Source: Salinibacterium sp. PAMC 21357 (lineage in GTDB: Bacteria > Actinomycetota > Actinomycetes > Actinomycetales > Microbacteriaceae). Taken from it: a stretch of 64,000 nt of DNA. Positions 27,833 to 37,694 of this stretch are shown here, one piece after another. Position numbers and translations under genes: made by a program. The stretch's first letter is position 1, and the number at the start of each line of letters is the position of its first letter. The stretch covers positions 310,001-374,000 of the forward strand of contig NZ_AHWA01000002.1 of NCBI RefSeq assembly GCF_000247645.1. Direction: 5' to 3'. Below the pieces are notes generated by a model that had not been told where the DNA came from, did not search any database, and saw only the letters and a program-made list of their open reading frames with translations.

Positions 27833-28207
27833 CTAGTTGGTGCCGAGAAGATCGATCACGAAAGTCAAGGTGCGACCAGAGAGCTGGTGACCTCCACCGA
27901 CCGGGCCGTAAGCCAAGTGGGGCGGGCAGATGAGCTGGCGGCGACCGCCGACCTTCATACCCGGGATGCCTTCTTGCCATCCGCTGATCAGTGAAGTTAG
28001 CGGGAAGTTGATGGACTGTCCACGGCTCCATGAGGAGTCAAACTCTTCACCGGACTCAAAATCGACGCCCAAGTAGTGAACGTCAACGGTGGCGCCGGCA
28101 GTTGCTTCGGCTCCGGTTCCTTCTTCAATATCGATAACGACGAGTTCAGTGGGCGCTGGGCCCTCGTAGAACTCGACCTCTGGCTTGGTTTTTCCTGAAT
28201 CGCTCAT
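27833..28207 (-). CDS. FKBP-type peptidyl-prolyl isomerase
   Basis: 124 residues from the ATG at 28207; a TTG four codons upstream is the only alternative. One FKBP domain with the canonical pattern: VDVHYLGVDFESGEEFDSS, LISGWQEGIPGMKVGG and the closing LTFVIDLL. It has no signal peptide, so it is a small cytoplasmic isomerase catalysing proline cis-trans isomerisation. It lies 36 nt after rpe and could share its message. Confidence 0.93.
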   Translation of the reverse strand: MSDSGKTKPEVEFYEGPAPTELVVIDIEEGTGAEATAGATVDVHYLGVDFESGEEFDSSWSRGQSINFPLTSLISGWQEGIPGMKVGGRRQLICPPHLAYGPVGGGHQLSGRTLTFVIDLLGTN

Positions 28208-28243
28208 GGGTCTAGTCAACCAGATGCGGTTGGCCCGAGCTGA

Positions 28244-28906
28244 CTAGTGGCGGTGAGCGCTTGCCCGTTCGCGTAATTCGGTGACACGAAGCGACGGATC
28301 AGCTCCGCGATAAACGGATGATCCGGCCACAAACGTGTCGGCTCCAGCCGCGGCGGCAATTTCGATCGTGCGATCGTCAACCCCGCCGTCAACCTCAAGC
28401 CACACATCAAGCCCACGCTTGTCGACAAGTTCACGCAGCTGGCGGAGCTTTGGCATTGTTTCTTCCATGAAACTCTGGCCGCCGAAACCAGGTTCTACTG
28501 TCATCACGAGCACCTGATCGAACTCTTCGAGCAGTTCTAGGTAGGGCTCGATCGCCGTGCCAGGTTTAACGGCGATGCCCGCCCTCGTTCCCTGCGACCG
28601 CAGTGCGCGTGCCAACGCCACAGCATCAGCAGCGGCCTCGGCATGGAACGTGACGGCAAACGCGCCCAACGCTGCGTAGTCGGGAGCCCATCGCTCTGGG
28701 TCATCAATCATCAAATGAATATCGAGAGGAATCGGCGACACCTGTTGAATACGTTCCGTCATCTGGAGCCCGAACGTGAGATTCGGTACGAAATGATTGT
28801 CCATGATGTCGACGTGCACAAGATCGGCGTTCGATATCCGCGAAATATCACGTTCGAGGTTGACGAAATCGGCAGCAAGAATACTGGGACTAATACGTAC
28901 AGACAT
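28244..28906 (-). CDS. rpe: Ribulose-phosphate 3-epimerase
   Basis: 220 residues. It interconverts ribulose-5-phosphate and xylulose-5-phosphate in the pentose phosphate pathway. Metal and substrate residues are in ISPSILAADFVNLE, HVDIMDNHFVPNLTFG and the active-site loop VMTVEPGFGGQSFM, with VDGGVDDRTI near the C-terminus. It lies 13 nt after rsmB, the common actinobacterial order. Confidence 0.97.
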   Translation of the reverse strand: MSVRISPSILAADFVNLERDISRISNADLVHVDIMDNHFVPNLTFGLQMTERIQQVSPIPLDIHLMIDDPERWAPDYAALGAFAVTFHAEAAADAVALARALRSQGTRAGIAVKPGTAIEPYLELLEEFDQVLVMTVEPGFGGQSFMEETMPKLRQLRELVDKRGLDVWLEVDGGVDDRTIEIAAAAGADTFVAGSSVYRGADPSLRVTELRERASAHRH

Positions 28907-28919
28907 ACCGGGAGCCTAT

Positions 28920-30284
28920 CTAGGAGTCAGCCTTCACGAGGAGCTGAATGAACATTGCGTCGGTGCCGTGGCGGTGAGGCCACAGTTGCACGTGAGTCGC
29001 CTCGGGGAGATCCAATTCGTTCACCGTGATGCTGTGTACGACGGCCGGAGTATCCATCTTGGTAACGTTCGTCACTTTGCGGAGCACCGAACCAACAATC
29101 GCCTTTGTCTCCGCGGCGTGCGGAGAACAAGTCACGTAAGCGAGAATCCCACCCGGCTTCAGAGCATCGAGCGCAGAATGAAGCAACGCTGTCTGCAGAG
29201 CACCCAGCTGTGCAACGTCACCGGGCTGTTTACGCCAGCGGGCTTCTGGACGACGTCGCAAAGCGCCCAAACCCGTGCACGGAGCGTCGAGCAAAATCCG
29301 GTCAAACTCCCCGGGATGTTCTTGACCGATGTCGACACCGTCTTTCTCCCAGACCTCAGGAGGAGCATCGAATACCGCGAGAGCGTTGCGTACTAGCTTC
29401 GCTCGAGCGGGGATCAGTTCATTAGCGGTCAGATTGGCGCCACCGATAAGCGCTTCGGCCGCCAATAGGGCGGCCTTTCCTCCGGGGCCAGCGCACATGT
29501 CAAGCCACGACTCCCCCGCGGCAATCGGACGAGCGCGACTCAAGGCCAGCGCGGCCAATTGAGAACCCTCATCCTGCACGCGCGCACGACCCGACGCCAC
29601 GGCAGAATTCTTGCCAGGGTCGCCCTCTCGCAGGGTGCCACCAATCGGAGAGTACTCGGCGACGGAGACATCGATTTTCGCAGCCTCGGCGAACCCGGGC
29701 AGAGCGACAACCGACACTCGGGCCGGAACGTTGTCAGCGGCCAACAAGCTCTCCAGCTCAGCCTCGCGGCCCTCAGCAACCAACACCTGACGGAACGCAC
29801 GCGTCACCCAGAGCGGATGAGAATACGCCAGTGCGAGAGCTTCTTCGCCCGATCCTGCAGCACCAATCACACGCTCACGCCACACGTCAGGCTCATGCTT
29901 AGTGATCGCGCGCAAAACGGCATTCACGAAGCCCACTGCGGAACGTGAACCAATCGTCTTCGCCAAACGAACCGACTCGTCGACGGCAGCGTGCGAAGGA
30001 ACCCGCATCGACAGCAACTGGTGAGTCGCAAGCCTCAACACGTCGAGCACTGGCGGATCAATCTTTGAGACCGTCCGACCGGCAGCTTGCTCAATGACCG
30101 CGTCGTAATAGCCCTGCATTCGCAGGGTGCCATAAGTAAGCTCTGTGGCAAGCCCGGCATCGGCGGTCGACAGTTTTGCCCGCTCAAGGTGAACCGGCAG
30201 AAGCAAGTTGGCGTACGCATCCGACTCGCGCACCGCCATAATGACATCGAGCGCGACTCGACGGGCTGACTGTGCGTAGCTCAC
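28920..30284 (-). CDS. rsmB: 16S rRNA (cytosine-5) methyltransferase RsmB family
   Basis: 454 residues from the GTG at 30284, which overlaps the fmt stop by four bases (GTGA). A longer in-frame ORF inside fmt is rejected. The N-terminal 140 residues form a NusB-like RNA-binding domain. The NOL1/NOP2/Sun methyltransferase domain follows, with the SAM motif DMCAGPGGKAALL, the catalytic cysteines in DAPCTGLGALRRRPE and VTCSPHAAET. It likely methylates a cytosine of 16S rRNA. Confidence 0.94.
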   Translation of the reverse strand: MSYAQSARRVALDVIMAVRESDAYANLLLPVHLERAKLSTADAGLATELTYGTLRMQGYYDAVIEQAAGRTVSKIDPPVLDVLRLATHQLLSMRVPSHAAVDESVRLAKTIGSRSAVGFVNAVLRAITKHEPDVWRERVIGAAGSGEEALALAYSHPLWVTRAFRQVLVAEGREAELESLLAADNVPARVSVVALPGFAEAAKIDVSVAEYSPIGGTLREGDPGKNSAVASGRARVQDEGSQLAALALSRARPIAAGESWLDMCAGPGGKAALLAAEALIGGANLTANELIPARAKLVRNALAVFDAPPEVWEKDGVDIGQEHPGEFDRILLDAPCTGLGALRRRPEARWRKQPGDVAQLGALQTALLHSALDALKPGGILAYVTCSPHAAETKAIVGSVLRKVTNVTKMDTPAVVHSITVNELDLPEATHVQLWPHRHGTDAMFIQLLVKADS

Positions 30285-31209
30285 GAAGCCACCACCTCTG
30301 ATTCTGAATTCAGGCCGCGCCACCAGGCTGCGGCATCCATTGCATTTCGCCCCTCCGGGTGGACCCGGAGAAGTTCGATTGGTTCCGTTGCTGTGCCGAC
30401 AAAAACTTTCTTGCCGACGAAGCTGATGTGTCCCGGGGCAAGCGAGGGGGTATCGCGCGCGATTGCCGCCTCGATAACTTTTAGCCTCTTGCCATCGACG
30501 CTGGTCGAAGCACCCGGCTCTGGAGTGACACCGCGAATCTGATTGTGTACGACTTGCGCGTGCTGTGACCAGTCAATGCGCCCGTCTTCCAACAACAGTT
30601 TCGGTGCCAACGTGACCTCACCGGACTGGGGCTCAGCGTGCGCGGTACCCTCGGCCAAAGAGTCGACTACGCGTGAGAGCAATGCCGCGCCGGAAATCGA
30701 CAGTTGCTGCAGCAGCGCCCCCGCGGTCTGTTGCGCACCAATCGGTTCGGTCATCGTGGCAAAGACATCCCCAGCATCGAGCTTCTCAACAAGTTGAAAG
30801 ACCGTCGCGCCCGAGACAGTATCGCCGCCCATGATTGCCCGCTGCACGGGCGCAGCACCGCGCCAGTGAGGAAGAAGGGAGAAATGCAGGTTGATCCAGC
30901 CCAAACGTGGGATCGAGAGCGCCGACTTTGGCACCAACCCGCCGTAGGCAACGATCACTCCCAGATCAACGTCGAGCGCAGCAATGGCGGCACCTGTTTC
31001 ATCGTCGAGGCGATTTGCACGAATGACCGCAATGCCAGCGTTCTCGGCGCGCGCCGCGACAGGAGTCGGGGTCATTACGCGGCGACGTCCTTGCGCGGAA
31101 TCGGTGCGCGTGAGCACTCCGCAACCTCATGGTCACTTTCCACAAGTGCATCAAGACTCGGGACAGCAACCTCGGGGCTACCGGCAAAGAGAAGTCGCAA
31201 CGAAGTCAT
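30281..31209 (-). CDS. fmt: Methionyl-tRNA formyltransferase, broken by a one-base deletion
   Basis: The ATG at 31209 starts MTSLRLLFAGSPEVAVPSL and proceeds to DHEVAE, then leaves frame at about 31119. The next frame resumes GVLTRTDSAQGRRRVM and runs to 30281. One extra base (GCGGAG to GCGGGAG) gives 309 residues, the standard length. Visible motifs are VVAYGGLVPKSALSI, the formyl-transfer HFSLLPHWRGAAPVQRAI (with His and the SLLP motif), and the C-terminal tRNA-binding domain. It formylates initiator Met-tRNA. It is followed by rsmB, as in most bacteria. A sequence error is the likely cause. Confidence 0.92.
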
Positions 31210-31254
31210 CCACCAATTCTCTCGCGAAAATGGATGAGCGTTCGCACACGACGG

Positions 31255-33231
31255 CTACAGATCGACAAAGGGCTCGAGATCGTCTAGATGAACTCGCAAT
31301 CCAGGCGGTGGCTGACTGGCCCGCGGCATACCCGGTTTTCGATTGCTCCTCGACACCGTAGTCGCCGCAACCACCAGTGCTTTGAGCTGCTCCGCGACGG
31401 CAGCACCCGCCTTGTAATCGAACCGGATGATCGTTCGTACGACACCGTCGGGCAGGTCTACGGGACCAAGAACGTCGAGTGGTTCAACGGGCAGCTGGTT
31501 AATCGCGTTCGTTACAAGATCAACCTTTCCCGTAAGAGTGGCAACACGGATCGCCGGCGGAAACCGTAGCTCACGGCGGTCGGCAAGTTCCGAACTCGCA
31601 AAATCTTCTTGACGCCACGTGACGAGAGCGGTCGCGAGCGAACCGCCAACTCCGACGATCACCGCTGGTGCACCATCTGCCGCGAGGGCGATCGCATTCG
31701 ACCACCAGCGAAGGCAATCTTCTGACACCCGCAAACTTTCGCGGGCCAGCATGCCGGCACCGTCGAGCAGCAACACCGCCCGATAGCCGCCTTCCGCGAC
31801 CGGCTCAGCACCACGAGTGGCGATTACTAGCGAAGGTTCAGACGACACAGTGAGAACCTGATGATCGCCGTCGGCCACAATGACTCGGTACCCCGGAAAT
31901 GCGCGCCCGAGTTCGTCGGCGGTGCGGGCGCTGCCCGACCCGACCATCCTCAGACGGGTTCCGTCACATTCACGGCAGCGCCACTTCACCGCCAATGCGC
32001 CACACCACACACAGCTGGGGGTGGATGAGGCGGAGCGTTGCGCGAGGGGCCCAGCACAGGTTGTACACCTTGCGGTTTGGGCACAATCTGCGCACGCCAG
32101 CCTGGGCGCGTAGCCGGGACGTGCTACCTGCACCAGCACGGGTCCCTCATCGAGGCCAGCACGCGCTGCTTTCCACGCGGAGGAAGGAATGCGCGCAATA
32201 GCGGCCAGACGGTCCTGACTGACTTGATTAGCCGAGGGAATGACCTTGGGCGGGCGGATGCCCCCCGGACTCATCGACGCCAACCACCCGACTTCGACGA
32301 GTCTCTGCACTTCGGTGCTGCGGGAATGACTTAAGAATACGAGGGCACACCTTTGTTGCTCTTGGCGCAACAACGCAGCATCACGAGTATGGATGTACGG
32401 CGACAAATTCTCGCTGTACAGCGAATCTCCGTCATCCCAAATGGCAATGAGGCCCAGCTGTGCCGCTGGGGCATACACCGCCGACCTGTTGCCGATGATG
32501 ACGTAGGGAGTGCCGTCGTGAGTTCTCAAGAAGTTTCCGTAGCGACGCTGCACGCTCTGACGCGCGTCGAGTCGCAAAATTCGATCCGCCGGGATCAGCG
32601 CTGCAACCGCAGCCTCCAGTTGCTCTTGGTCCCGAAAATCTGGCGTGGCAAGAATCGCTGTCGAGCTGCGCGCAAGAGTTTGGGCGGCCAACTGCGCCAT
32701 CGTCACAGCCCAGCGACCGACCCAGGTTCCGGGCGCTACCTCAACGACTCCCGTCGGCGCAGCTAGCGCGGCACGCTTGTTTTGGGAAAGGAGCGTCGTA
32801 ATCGAGTCGGCATCAAAGTGCGTGACCGGTAGCTGCTCTGTCGAGGGCTTGTAGGACGCTAAGGCCGGATCAGGCAGCGCCTTTTCTGCGCGGGCGTGGC
32901 GTTTAGGGATTCCGAGACGCAGCACGTCAGAGGCATTTCCCGCTGCCCGATCGGCAGCCGTCCGAGCAAGAGTCCACACCTCTGGGGCCAGAACCGGAAA
33001 CGGTGAAATAACCGAATCCAGCTCGCTGAGCTTGCCGGCGTACCCGACCGTGTCGGTGAGCTCAACAATCCAACCCTCGACCAAGCGGCCAAGAGTCTTC
33101 AGCGGCGCTTTGACTCGAACGCCAACGCGGGCATCGTCACGTAGCTTCTCCGGAATTGTGTAATCGAAGAGTCTGTCGAGTTGAGGCAGCGGTGAGTCAA
33201 TGAGCACCCGAGCGATGGATGCTTCAGCCAT
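31255..33231 (-). CDS. priA: Primosomal protein N' (PriA), helicase motifs degenerate
   Basis: 658 residues. The N-terminal DNA-binding domain (ARVLIDSPLPQLDRLFDYTIPE) and the eight-cysteine zinc region (CADCAQTARCTTCAG, CVWCG, CREC) are intact. In contrast, the ATPase core is degenerate. The expected Walker A GxxGxGKT reads APTGVVEVAPGTW with no lysine, and the DEEH box reads DDGD. Actinobacterial PriA proteins are known to lack these motifs and are annotated as probable replication restart proteins without helicase activity. It likely recruits other factors at stalled forks. The stop of metK-to-priA spacing is two bases. Confidence 0.92.
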   Translation of the reverse strand: MAEASIARVLIDSPLPQLDRLFDYTIPEKLRDDARVGVRVKAPLKTLGRLVEGWIVELTDTVGYAGKLSELDSVISPFPVLAPEVWTLARTAADRAAGNASDVLRLGIPKRHARAEKALPDPALASYKPSTEQLPVTHFDADSITTLLSQNKRAALAAPTGVVEVAPGTWVGRWAVTMAQLAAQTLARSSTAILATPDFRDQEQLEAAVAALIPADRILRLDARQSVQRRYGNFLRTHDGTPYVIIGNRSAVYAPAAQLGLIAIWDDGDSLYSENLSPYIHTRDAALLRQEQQRCALVFLSHSRSTEVQRLVEVGWLASMSPGGIRPPKVIPSANQVSQDRLAAIARIPSSAWKAARAGLDEGPVLVQVARPGYAPRLACADCAQTARCTTCAGPLAQRSASSTPSCVWCGALAVKWRCRECDGTRLRMVGSGSARTADELGRAFPGYRVIVADGDHQVLTVSSEPSLVIATRGAEPVAEGGYRAVLLLDGAGMLARESLRVSEDCLRWWSNAIALAADGAPAVIVGVGGSLATALVTWRQEDFASSELADRRELRFPPAIRVATLTGKVDLVTNAINQLPVEPLDVLGPVDLPDGVVRTIIRFDYKAGAAVAEQLKALVVAATTVSRSNRKPGMPRASQPPPGLRVHLDDLEPFVDL

Positions 33232-33233
33232 TT

Positions 33234-34429
33234 CTAAAGCCCGGCGGCCCTGCGAAGAGCCTCAACGCGGTCAAGTCGTTCCCACGTGAACTCAGGCAAC
33301 TCACGACCGAAGTGGCCGTACGTTGCCGTCTTCGCGTAGATAGGACGCAAAAGATCGAGGTCGCGGATGATGGCTCCAGGGCGGAGGTCAAATACTTCAT
33401 GGATCGCGCCCAAAATTGCCTCGTCAGAAACGTGTCCGGTGCCGAAAGTCTCTACGTAGAGGCTGACAGGGGCAGCGCGACCGATCGCATAAGCAATCTG
33501 AATCTCTAGACGATCGGCGAGACCTGCGGCTACTGCGTTCTTGGCAACCCAGCGCATCGCGTACGTCGCCGAACGGTCAACCTTCGACGGGTCCTTGCCG
33601 CTGAACGCTCCACCACCGTGTCGCGACGCGCCACCGTAAGTATCAACGATCACTTTGCGGCCGGTCACACCAGCATCCCCCTGCGGACCGCCGATCTCGA
33701 AACGACCGCTGGGATTGACAATTGCCTGCAGGTTCGAAAGGTCGAGCCCTGAACTCTCGGCGATCGGCCGAACGACGAGTTCTTCGATCTCTGAGCGCAG
33801 CTGTGCCGTAGAAATGTGAGGAGAATGTTGCGTCGAGAGCACGACGGTTTCGATACTGCGCGGGATGTCTCCCTCGTAACCCACCGTCACCTGCGTCTTG
33901 CCATCGGGGCGCAGGTAGTCGACAAGGCCAAGTTTGCGCACCTCGGCCAGTCGTTCTGCCATGCGGTGCGCGAACCAGACCGGAGCGGGCATGAGCTGAG
34001 GCGTTTCGTTCGTGGCATAGCCGAACATGACGCCCTGGTCACCAGCGCCGAGAACATCAAGCTTGTCGCTCGAGTGGCCCTCGCGGGTCTCCAAAGCAAC
34101 GTCGACTCCCTGCGCAATGTCGGGCGACTGTGCACCGATTGAAATGGAGACACCGCACGAACGACCATCAAAGCCCACGGCGGAGGAGTTGTATCCGATC
34201 TCCGAAATACGATCACGGACGATAGCGGGAATGTCGGCGTAACCGGAGGTGGTACTTCGCCAGCAACATGAACAAGACCAGTGGTAACTAAGGTCTCGAC
34301 CGCAACACGGGCATGGGGATCTTCGTCAAGTAACGCATCCAAAATGCTGTCACTGATCTGATCACAGATCTTGTCGGGGTGTCCCTCGGTAACAGACTCC
34401 GAGGTGAAGGTGCGCAGGGGCGAAGTCAT
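33234..34429 (-). CDS. metK: S-adenosylmethionine synthase, broken by a one-base deletion
   Basis: The ATG at 34429 gives [27 protein letters not shown] and runs to VHVAGEV. The frame is lost near 34253, then resumes [16 protein letters not shown] in another frame and continues through [28 protein letters not shown] and the C-terminus at 33234. One added base (GTACC to GTAACC or similar) restores 398 residues. It makes S-adenosylmethionine from methionine and ATP and is normally essential and single copy, so the break is very probably an error in the sequence. No SAM riboswitch was seen upstream. Confidence 0.94.
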
Positions 34430-34458
34430 AAGCCGTCTCCGGTAGTGATGAATGGATG

Positions 34459-35658
34459 TCAGCGGGCCGCGAACACAAGATCTAGAATGCGGTGGGCCAC
34501 CGACAACTTGGTTCCGCTTGCCTCACCCACTCTAGCTCCGGCCTTGTCGATCACGACGACAGTGTTACGGTCCGAGGCAAAACCTTCGGTCCATCCCACA
34601 CGGTTGAGAACAAGAAAATCGCAGCCCTTTCGCGCCACTTTGGCGCGACCCAGCTGGAGAAGCGCATCATCGTCGGCTTCAGTTTCTGCCGCGAACCCGA
34701 CAATTACTTGATCGCGAGACCGATTAAGTGAAAGCCCACGCAAAATGTCTGGGTTCTCTTCTAACCGCAATTCAAGAGTGCTCGAATCACTGCGCTTCTT
34801 GATTTTGCTTTGGGCGGTCTCTGCCGGACGGTAGTCCGCCACCGCGGCAGCCATGACGATGAGGTCTGCCGTCGCCGCTTCGGCTTCGGCCGCATTCTGC
34901 AGCTCGAGAGTTGTGCCGACTTCGACAACGCGAACGCCAGCAGGAGCCGCGACTTCGAGATTGGCACCGATGAGTACAACAGTCGCTCCGCGTGCGGCAG
35001 CGGCAGCAGCGAGGGCAACACCTTGCTTTCCACTGGATCGGTTACCGATGAACCGAACTGGATCGAGAGGCTCGCGAGTGCCACCAGCGGTGACAAGCAC
35101 CGTGCGGCCGGCGAGGTCGCGAGAAGCAGCCACCACGTCGAGAGCCGCAGCAACGATGTCGCCGGGCTCAGCCATACGGCCGGGCCCGCTATCAGTGCCT
35201 GTTAATTGGCCTGATTCTGGACCAACAATATTGATACCGCGTGACCGCAGTGTTTCAACGTTGGCCACAGTCGCCGCATTGAGCCACATTTCGGTGTGCA
35301 TTGCCGGAGCGATAAGAATCGGAGCGGTACTGGCCAGGATTGTGTTACCCAGAAAATCGCTCGCTTGCCCCGTGGCAATTTTGGCGATCGTGTTGGCCGT
35401 GGCGGGAGCGACAATAATGAGGTCAGCTGCTTTTCCTACAGCAACATGGCGAACCTCATCAACACCCTCATAGAGGTCGGTGCTGACGGGGTTGCGGCTA
35501 ATCGCCTCGAGTGTCGGCAACCCGATGAAGCGCAAAGCGTTGCTCGTGGCCACGACGTGAACATCGTGGCCAGCGAGCACAAGCTCGCGAATAACGGAAA
35601 CCGCCTTATAGGCAGCTATTCCGCCAGAAATTCCGACGACTACGTTGAGCGCGGTCAT
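34459..35658 (-). CDS. coaBC: Bifunctional phosphopantothenoylcysteine decarboxylase / phosphopantothenate-cysteine ligase
   Basis: 399 residues. The N-terminal flavoprotein CoaC domain ([12 protein letters not shown], the PAMHTEMW active-site motif near residue 118) decarboxylates phosphopantothenoylcysteine. The C-terminal CoaB domain ([24 protein letters not shown]) joins cysteine to phosphopantothenate. It is followed 29 nt later by metK and preceded by rpoZ after 11 nt, the conserved gmk-rpoZ-coaBC-metK-priA order. Confidence 0.97.
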   Translation of the reverse strand: MTALNVVVGISGGIAAYKAVSVIRELVLAGHDVHVVATSNALRFIGLPTLEAISRNPVSTDLYEGVDEVRHVAVGKAADLIIVAPATANTIAKIATGQASDFLGNTILASTAPILIAPAMHTEMWLNAATVANVETLRSRGINIVGPESGQLTGTDSGPGRMAEPGDIVAAALDVVAASRDLAGRTVLVTAGGTREPLDPVRFIGNRSSGKQGVALAAAAAARGATVVLIGANLEVAAPAGVRVVEVGTTLELQNAAEAEAATADLIVMAAAVADYRPAETAQSKIKKRSDSSTLELRLEENPDILRGLSLNRSRDQVIVGFAAETEADDDALLQLGRAKVARKGCDFLVLNRVGWTEGFASDRNTVVVIDKAGARVGEASGTKLSVAHRILDLVFAAR

Positions 35659-35669
35659 CGAATGAGGTT

Positions 35670-35930
35670 CTATTCGCCGCTGAGGCGCTTGAGTTCAAGC
35701 TTGTTTTCGTTGATCTCGTGAAGAGCAACCGAGAGTGGCTTGTCTTCGATCGTCGAGTCAACGAGCGGTCCGACGTTGTCGAACAGGCTTCCTTCGTGGA
35801 GGTCGGCGTAGTAGTCGTTGATCTGACGTGCACGCTTGGAAGCGAAGATTACGAGCTGGTACTTTGAATCAACTTTCGACAGCAGTTCGTCGATGGGGGG
35901 ATCAATGATGCCCGAGTTCTTGTCAGCCAT
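35670..35930 (-). CDS. rpoZ: RNA polymerase omega subunit
   Basis: 86 residues from the ATG at 35930, with AAGGAG eight bases upstream; the in-frame ORF to 35975 is an extension into gmk and is rejected. The omega helix pattern ([20 protein letters not shown], with PLSVALHEI) is clear. It helps assemble and stabilise RNA polymerase. Its start overlaps the gmk stop by 8 nt. Confidence 0.96.
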   Translation of the reverse strand: MADKNSGIIDPPIDELLSKVDSKYQLVIFASKRARQINDYYADLHEGSLFDNVGPLVDSTIEDKPLSVALHEINENKLELKRLSGE

Positions 35931-36852
35931 TGGAGTGCTCCTTGGAGTCGGAAGTGGTCGCGCCAGCGGGCGCATCCATCAATTCTACGACTTCTTGAGC
36001 CGCTTGGCTTACTTCTGTGTTCACGACTTTGACATCGAACTCTTCTTGAGCCGCTAATTCGACCTTTGCGGTCTCCAAACGACGCGCCTGTTCGGCGGCA
36101 TCTTCGGTTCCGCGACCGATTAAGCGACGCACCAACTCTTCCCAGGTTGGCGGCAAGAGAAACACCAACAACGCTTCGGGCATGACGGCGCGAACGGATC
36201 TGGCACCCTGAAGATCGATTTCTAGGAGCACACGCTTTCCTTCGGCGAGAGCCACATCAATCGGAGGGCGTGGGGTGCCATAGCGATAGGAGTTGTGAAC
36301 GACCGCCCATTCAAGAAGATCGTTCTCGGCAATCATGACGTCGAATTGGTCGTCGCTCACAAAGTAGTAGTGAACACCGTCGATCTCCCCCGGCCGAGGC
36401 TTTCGCGTTGTCGCTGAGACGCTGAGTAGAACATCGGGATGATTGTCCCGAATGTAGCTCGACACCGTGCCTTTACCGACCGCAGTCGGACCGGCAAGCA
36501 CAACAAGCCGTGTTGGCTCAGGGCCTTGGCGCTCCGAAAGATAGGCGGCAAGCCGATCGCGTTGTTTTGGGCCGAGGCCGCCAACGCGTTTACGTTCGGC
36601 AATGGCAAGTTCGTCCATAACGGCCTCGACGCGGGTTGGACCGAGCGAGGGCACGCTGAGCAACAGCTCTCTCACGAGCAGCCGAGCTTCAGGGCTCTCG
36701 GGTGACGACCACGCCGTTCGGGCAACATTGAGAGCAGTCCGCGCACGTTCGGCTACTTCGCGCTTGACGGAAGCACGAGCTCGGCGAGCGGCAATCGCAG
36801 CCCGCGAGGCCGCAGCGCGGTCAACCGCCGGCGGTTCTGGACGTGGGCCCAT
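35923..36852 (-). CDS. gmk: mIHF-guanylate kinase fusion protein
   Basis: 309 residues, about 100 more than a plain guanylate kinase. Residues 1-108 resemble the actinobacterial integration host factor mIHF: a basic helical start, then [20 protein letters not shown] and [18 protein letters not shown] (helix-two-turn-helix DNA-binding region). Residues 115-300 are guanylate kinase with P-loop GPTAVGKGT at 121-129, [13 protein letters not shown] and DGVHYYFVS. In mycobacteria mIHF and gmk are separate neighbours, so here the two appear joined in one frame with no stop between. It converts GMP to GDP and may also bind DNA. Its start overlaps the pyrF stop by one base (TGATG). Confidence 0.93.
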   Translation of the reverse strand: MGPRPEPPAVDRAAASRAAIAARRARASVKREVAERARTALNVARTAWSSPESPEARLLVRELLLSVPSLGPTRVEAVMDELAIAERKRVGGLGPKQRDRLAAYLSERQGPEPTRLVVLAGPTAVGKGTVSSYIRDNHPDVLLSVSATTRKPRPGEIDGVHYYFVSDDQFDVMIAENDLLEWAVVHNSYRYGTPRPPIDVALAEGKRVLLEIDLQGARSVRAVMPEALLVFLLPPTWEELVRRLIGRGTEDAAEQARRLETAKVELAAQEEFDVKVVNTEVSQAAQEVVELMDAPAGATTSDSKEHSNG

Positions 36853-37694
36853 CAGCGCACCTGCTCTCGGAGTTGTGATCGTAGTGAGCGTAACTCCGAG
36901 GGGATCTGGCTCGAGCCCTCTTGCAGAACGCTTCGTGACACCGTAACAATCGTGTTGCCGACCGCGGCGCCGTAGAGTTCACGCGCCTGTTCAACTTGCG
37001 CGCCCTGGGCACCAAAACCGGGAGCCAGCACGGGCAAATCGATGAGTTCTTCAACGCGCATCCCGAAATCGGCGACGTTTACCGTGGCGCCAACCACGAC
37101 CCCAAACGACCCGAGCCCGCTTTCAGTGTTCAACGCACGAACATCACGAACGACGCTCGCCGCGACGGTTGCGCCCTCGTGCTCGCCGTCAACAATGCGA
37201 GCTGATTGGATGCTGTAGGCCGAAGCATTCGACGTTGCGGCGAGCACGAAAATGCCTTTGCCTGCCTCTCGCGCCAATTCGAAGGGACCAGAAAGCTCGG
37301 CAACCCCCTGATACGCGACCACGGTCATTGCGTCTGCCTCCAACGGTGAGCCCGGCGTTAGCCACGCCTCACCGTAGGCGTCTACTGACGATGACAGGTC
37401 GCCACGTTTGACGTCGGCAATGACTAACAGTCCGGCCGAACGGGCGAGGGCGAAAGACTCCTCGAGAACGGCATAGCCGGCAGATCCGAAGCGCTCGAAA
37501 AATGCGACCTGCGGTTTGATCATTCCGACGTTGCCGGCCGCGGCATCCACGGCACGAAGCGCAAACTCACGAACGCCGTGCGCGTCGTTGGAGAGCCCCC
37601 AACTTTCGAGAAGGAACGGATGAGGATCTATCCCCATGCAGACTCCCCCGAATTCTTCAAAGGTGTGCGCTAGGCGTGATGCGAAACTAGGCAT
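36852..37694 (-). CDS. pyrF: Orotidine 5'-phosphate decarboxylase (type 2)
   Basis: 280 residues from the ATG at 37694, which overlaps the carB stop by 8 nt; the upstream in-frame extension lies in carB. It is the longer actinobacterial PyrF form. Features are [17 protein letters not shown], the catalytic [13 protein letters not shown], and [11 protein letters not shown] at the phosphate site. It catalyses OMP to UMP, the last pyrimidine step. It is the final pyr gene of the operon. Confidence 0.95.
   Translation of the reverse strand: MPSFASRLAHTFEEFGGVCMGIDPHPFLLESWGLSNDAHGVREFALRAVDAAAGNVGMIKPQVAFFERFGSAGYAVLEESFALARSAGLLVIADVKRGDLSSSVDAYGEAWLTPGSPLEADAMTVVAYQGVAELSGPFELAREAGKGIFVLAATSNASAYSIQSARIVDGEHEGATVAASVVRDVRALNTESGLGSFGVVVGATVNVADFGMRVEELIDLPVLAPGFGAQGAQVEQARELYGAAVGNTIVTVSRSVLQEGSSQIPSELRSLRSQLREQVR

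Noticed and set aside
33234-34178. metK as two genes or a programmed frameshift
   Set aside because: No slippery heptamer, internal ribosome site or precedent for MetK. A single missing base explains it.
34430-34458. SAM riboswitch upstream of metK
   Set aside because: Only 29 bases separate coaBC from metK, too short for a riboswitch.
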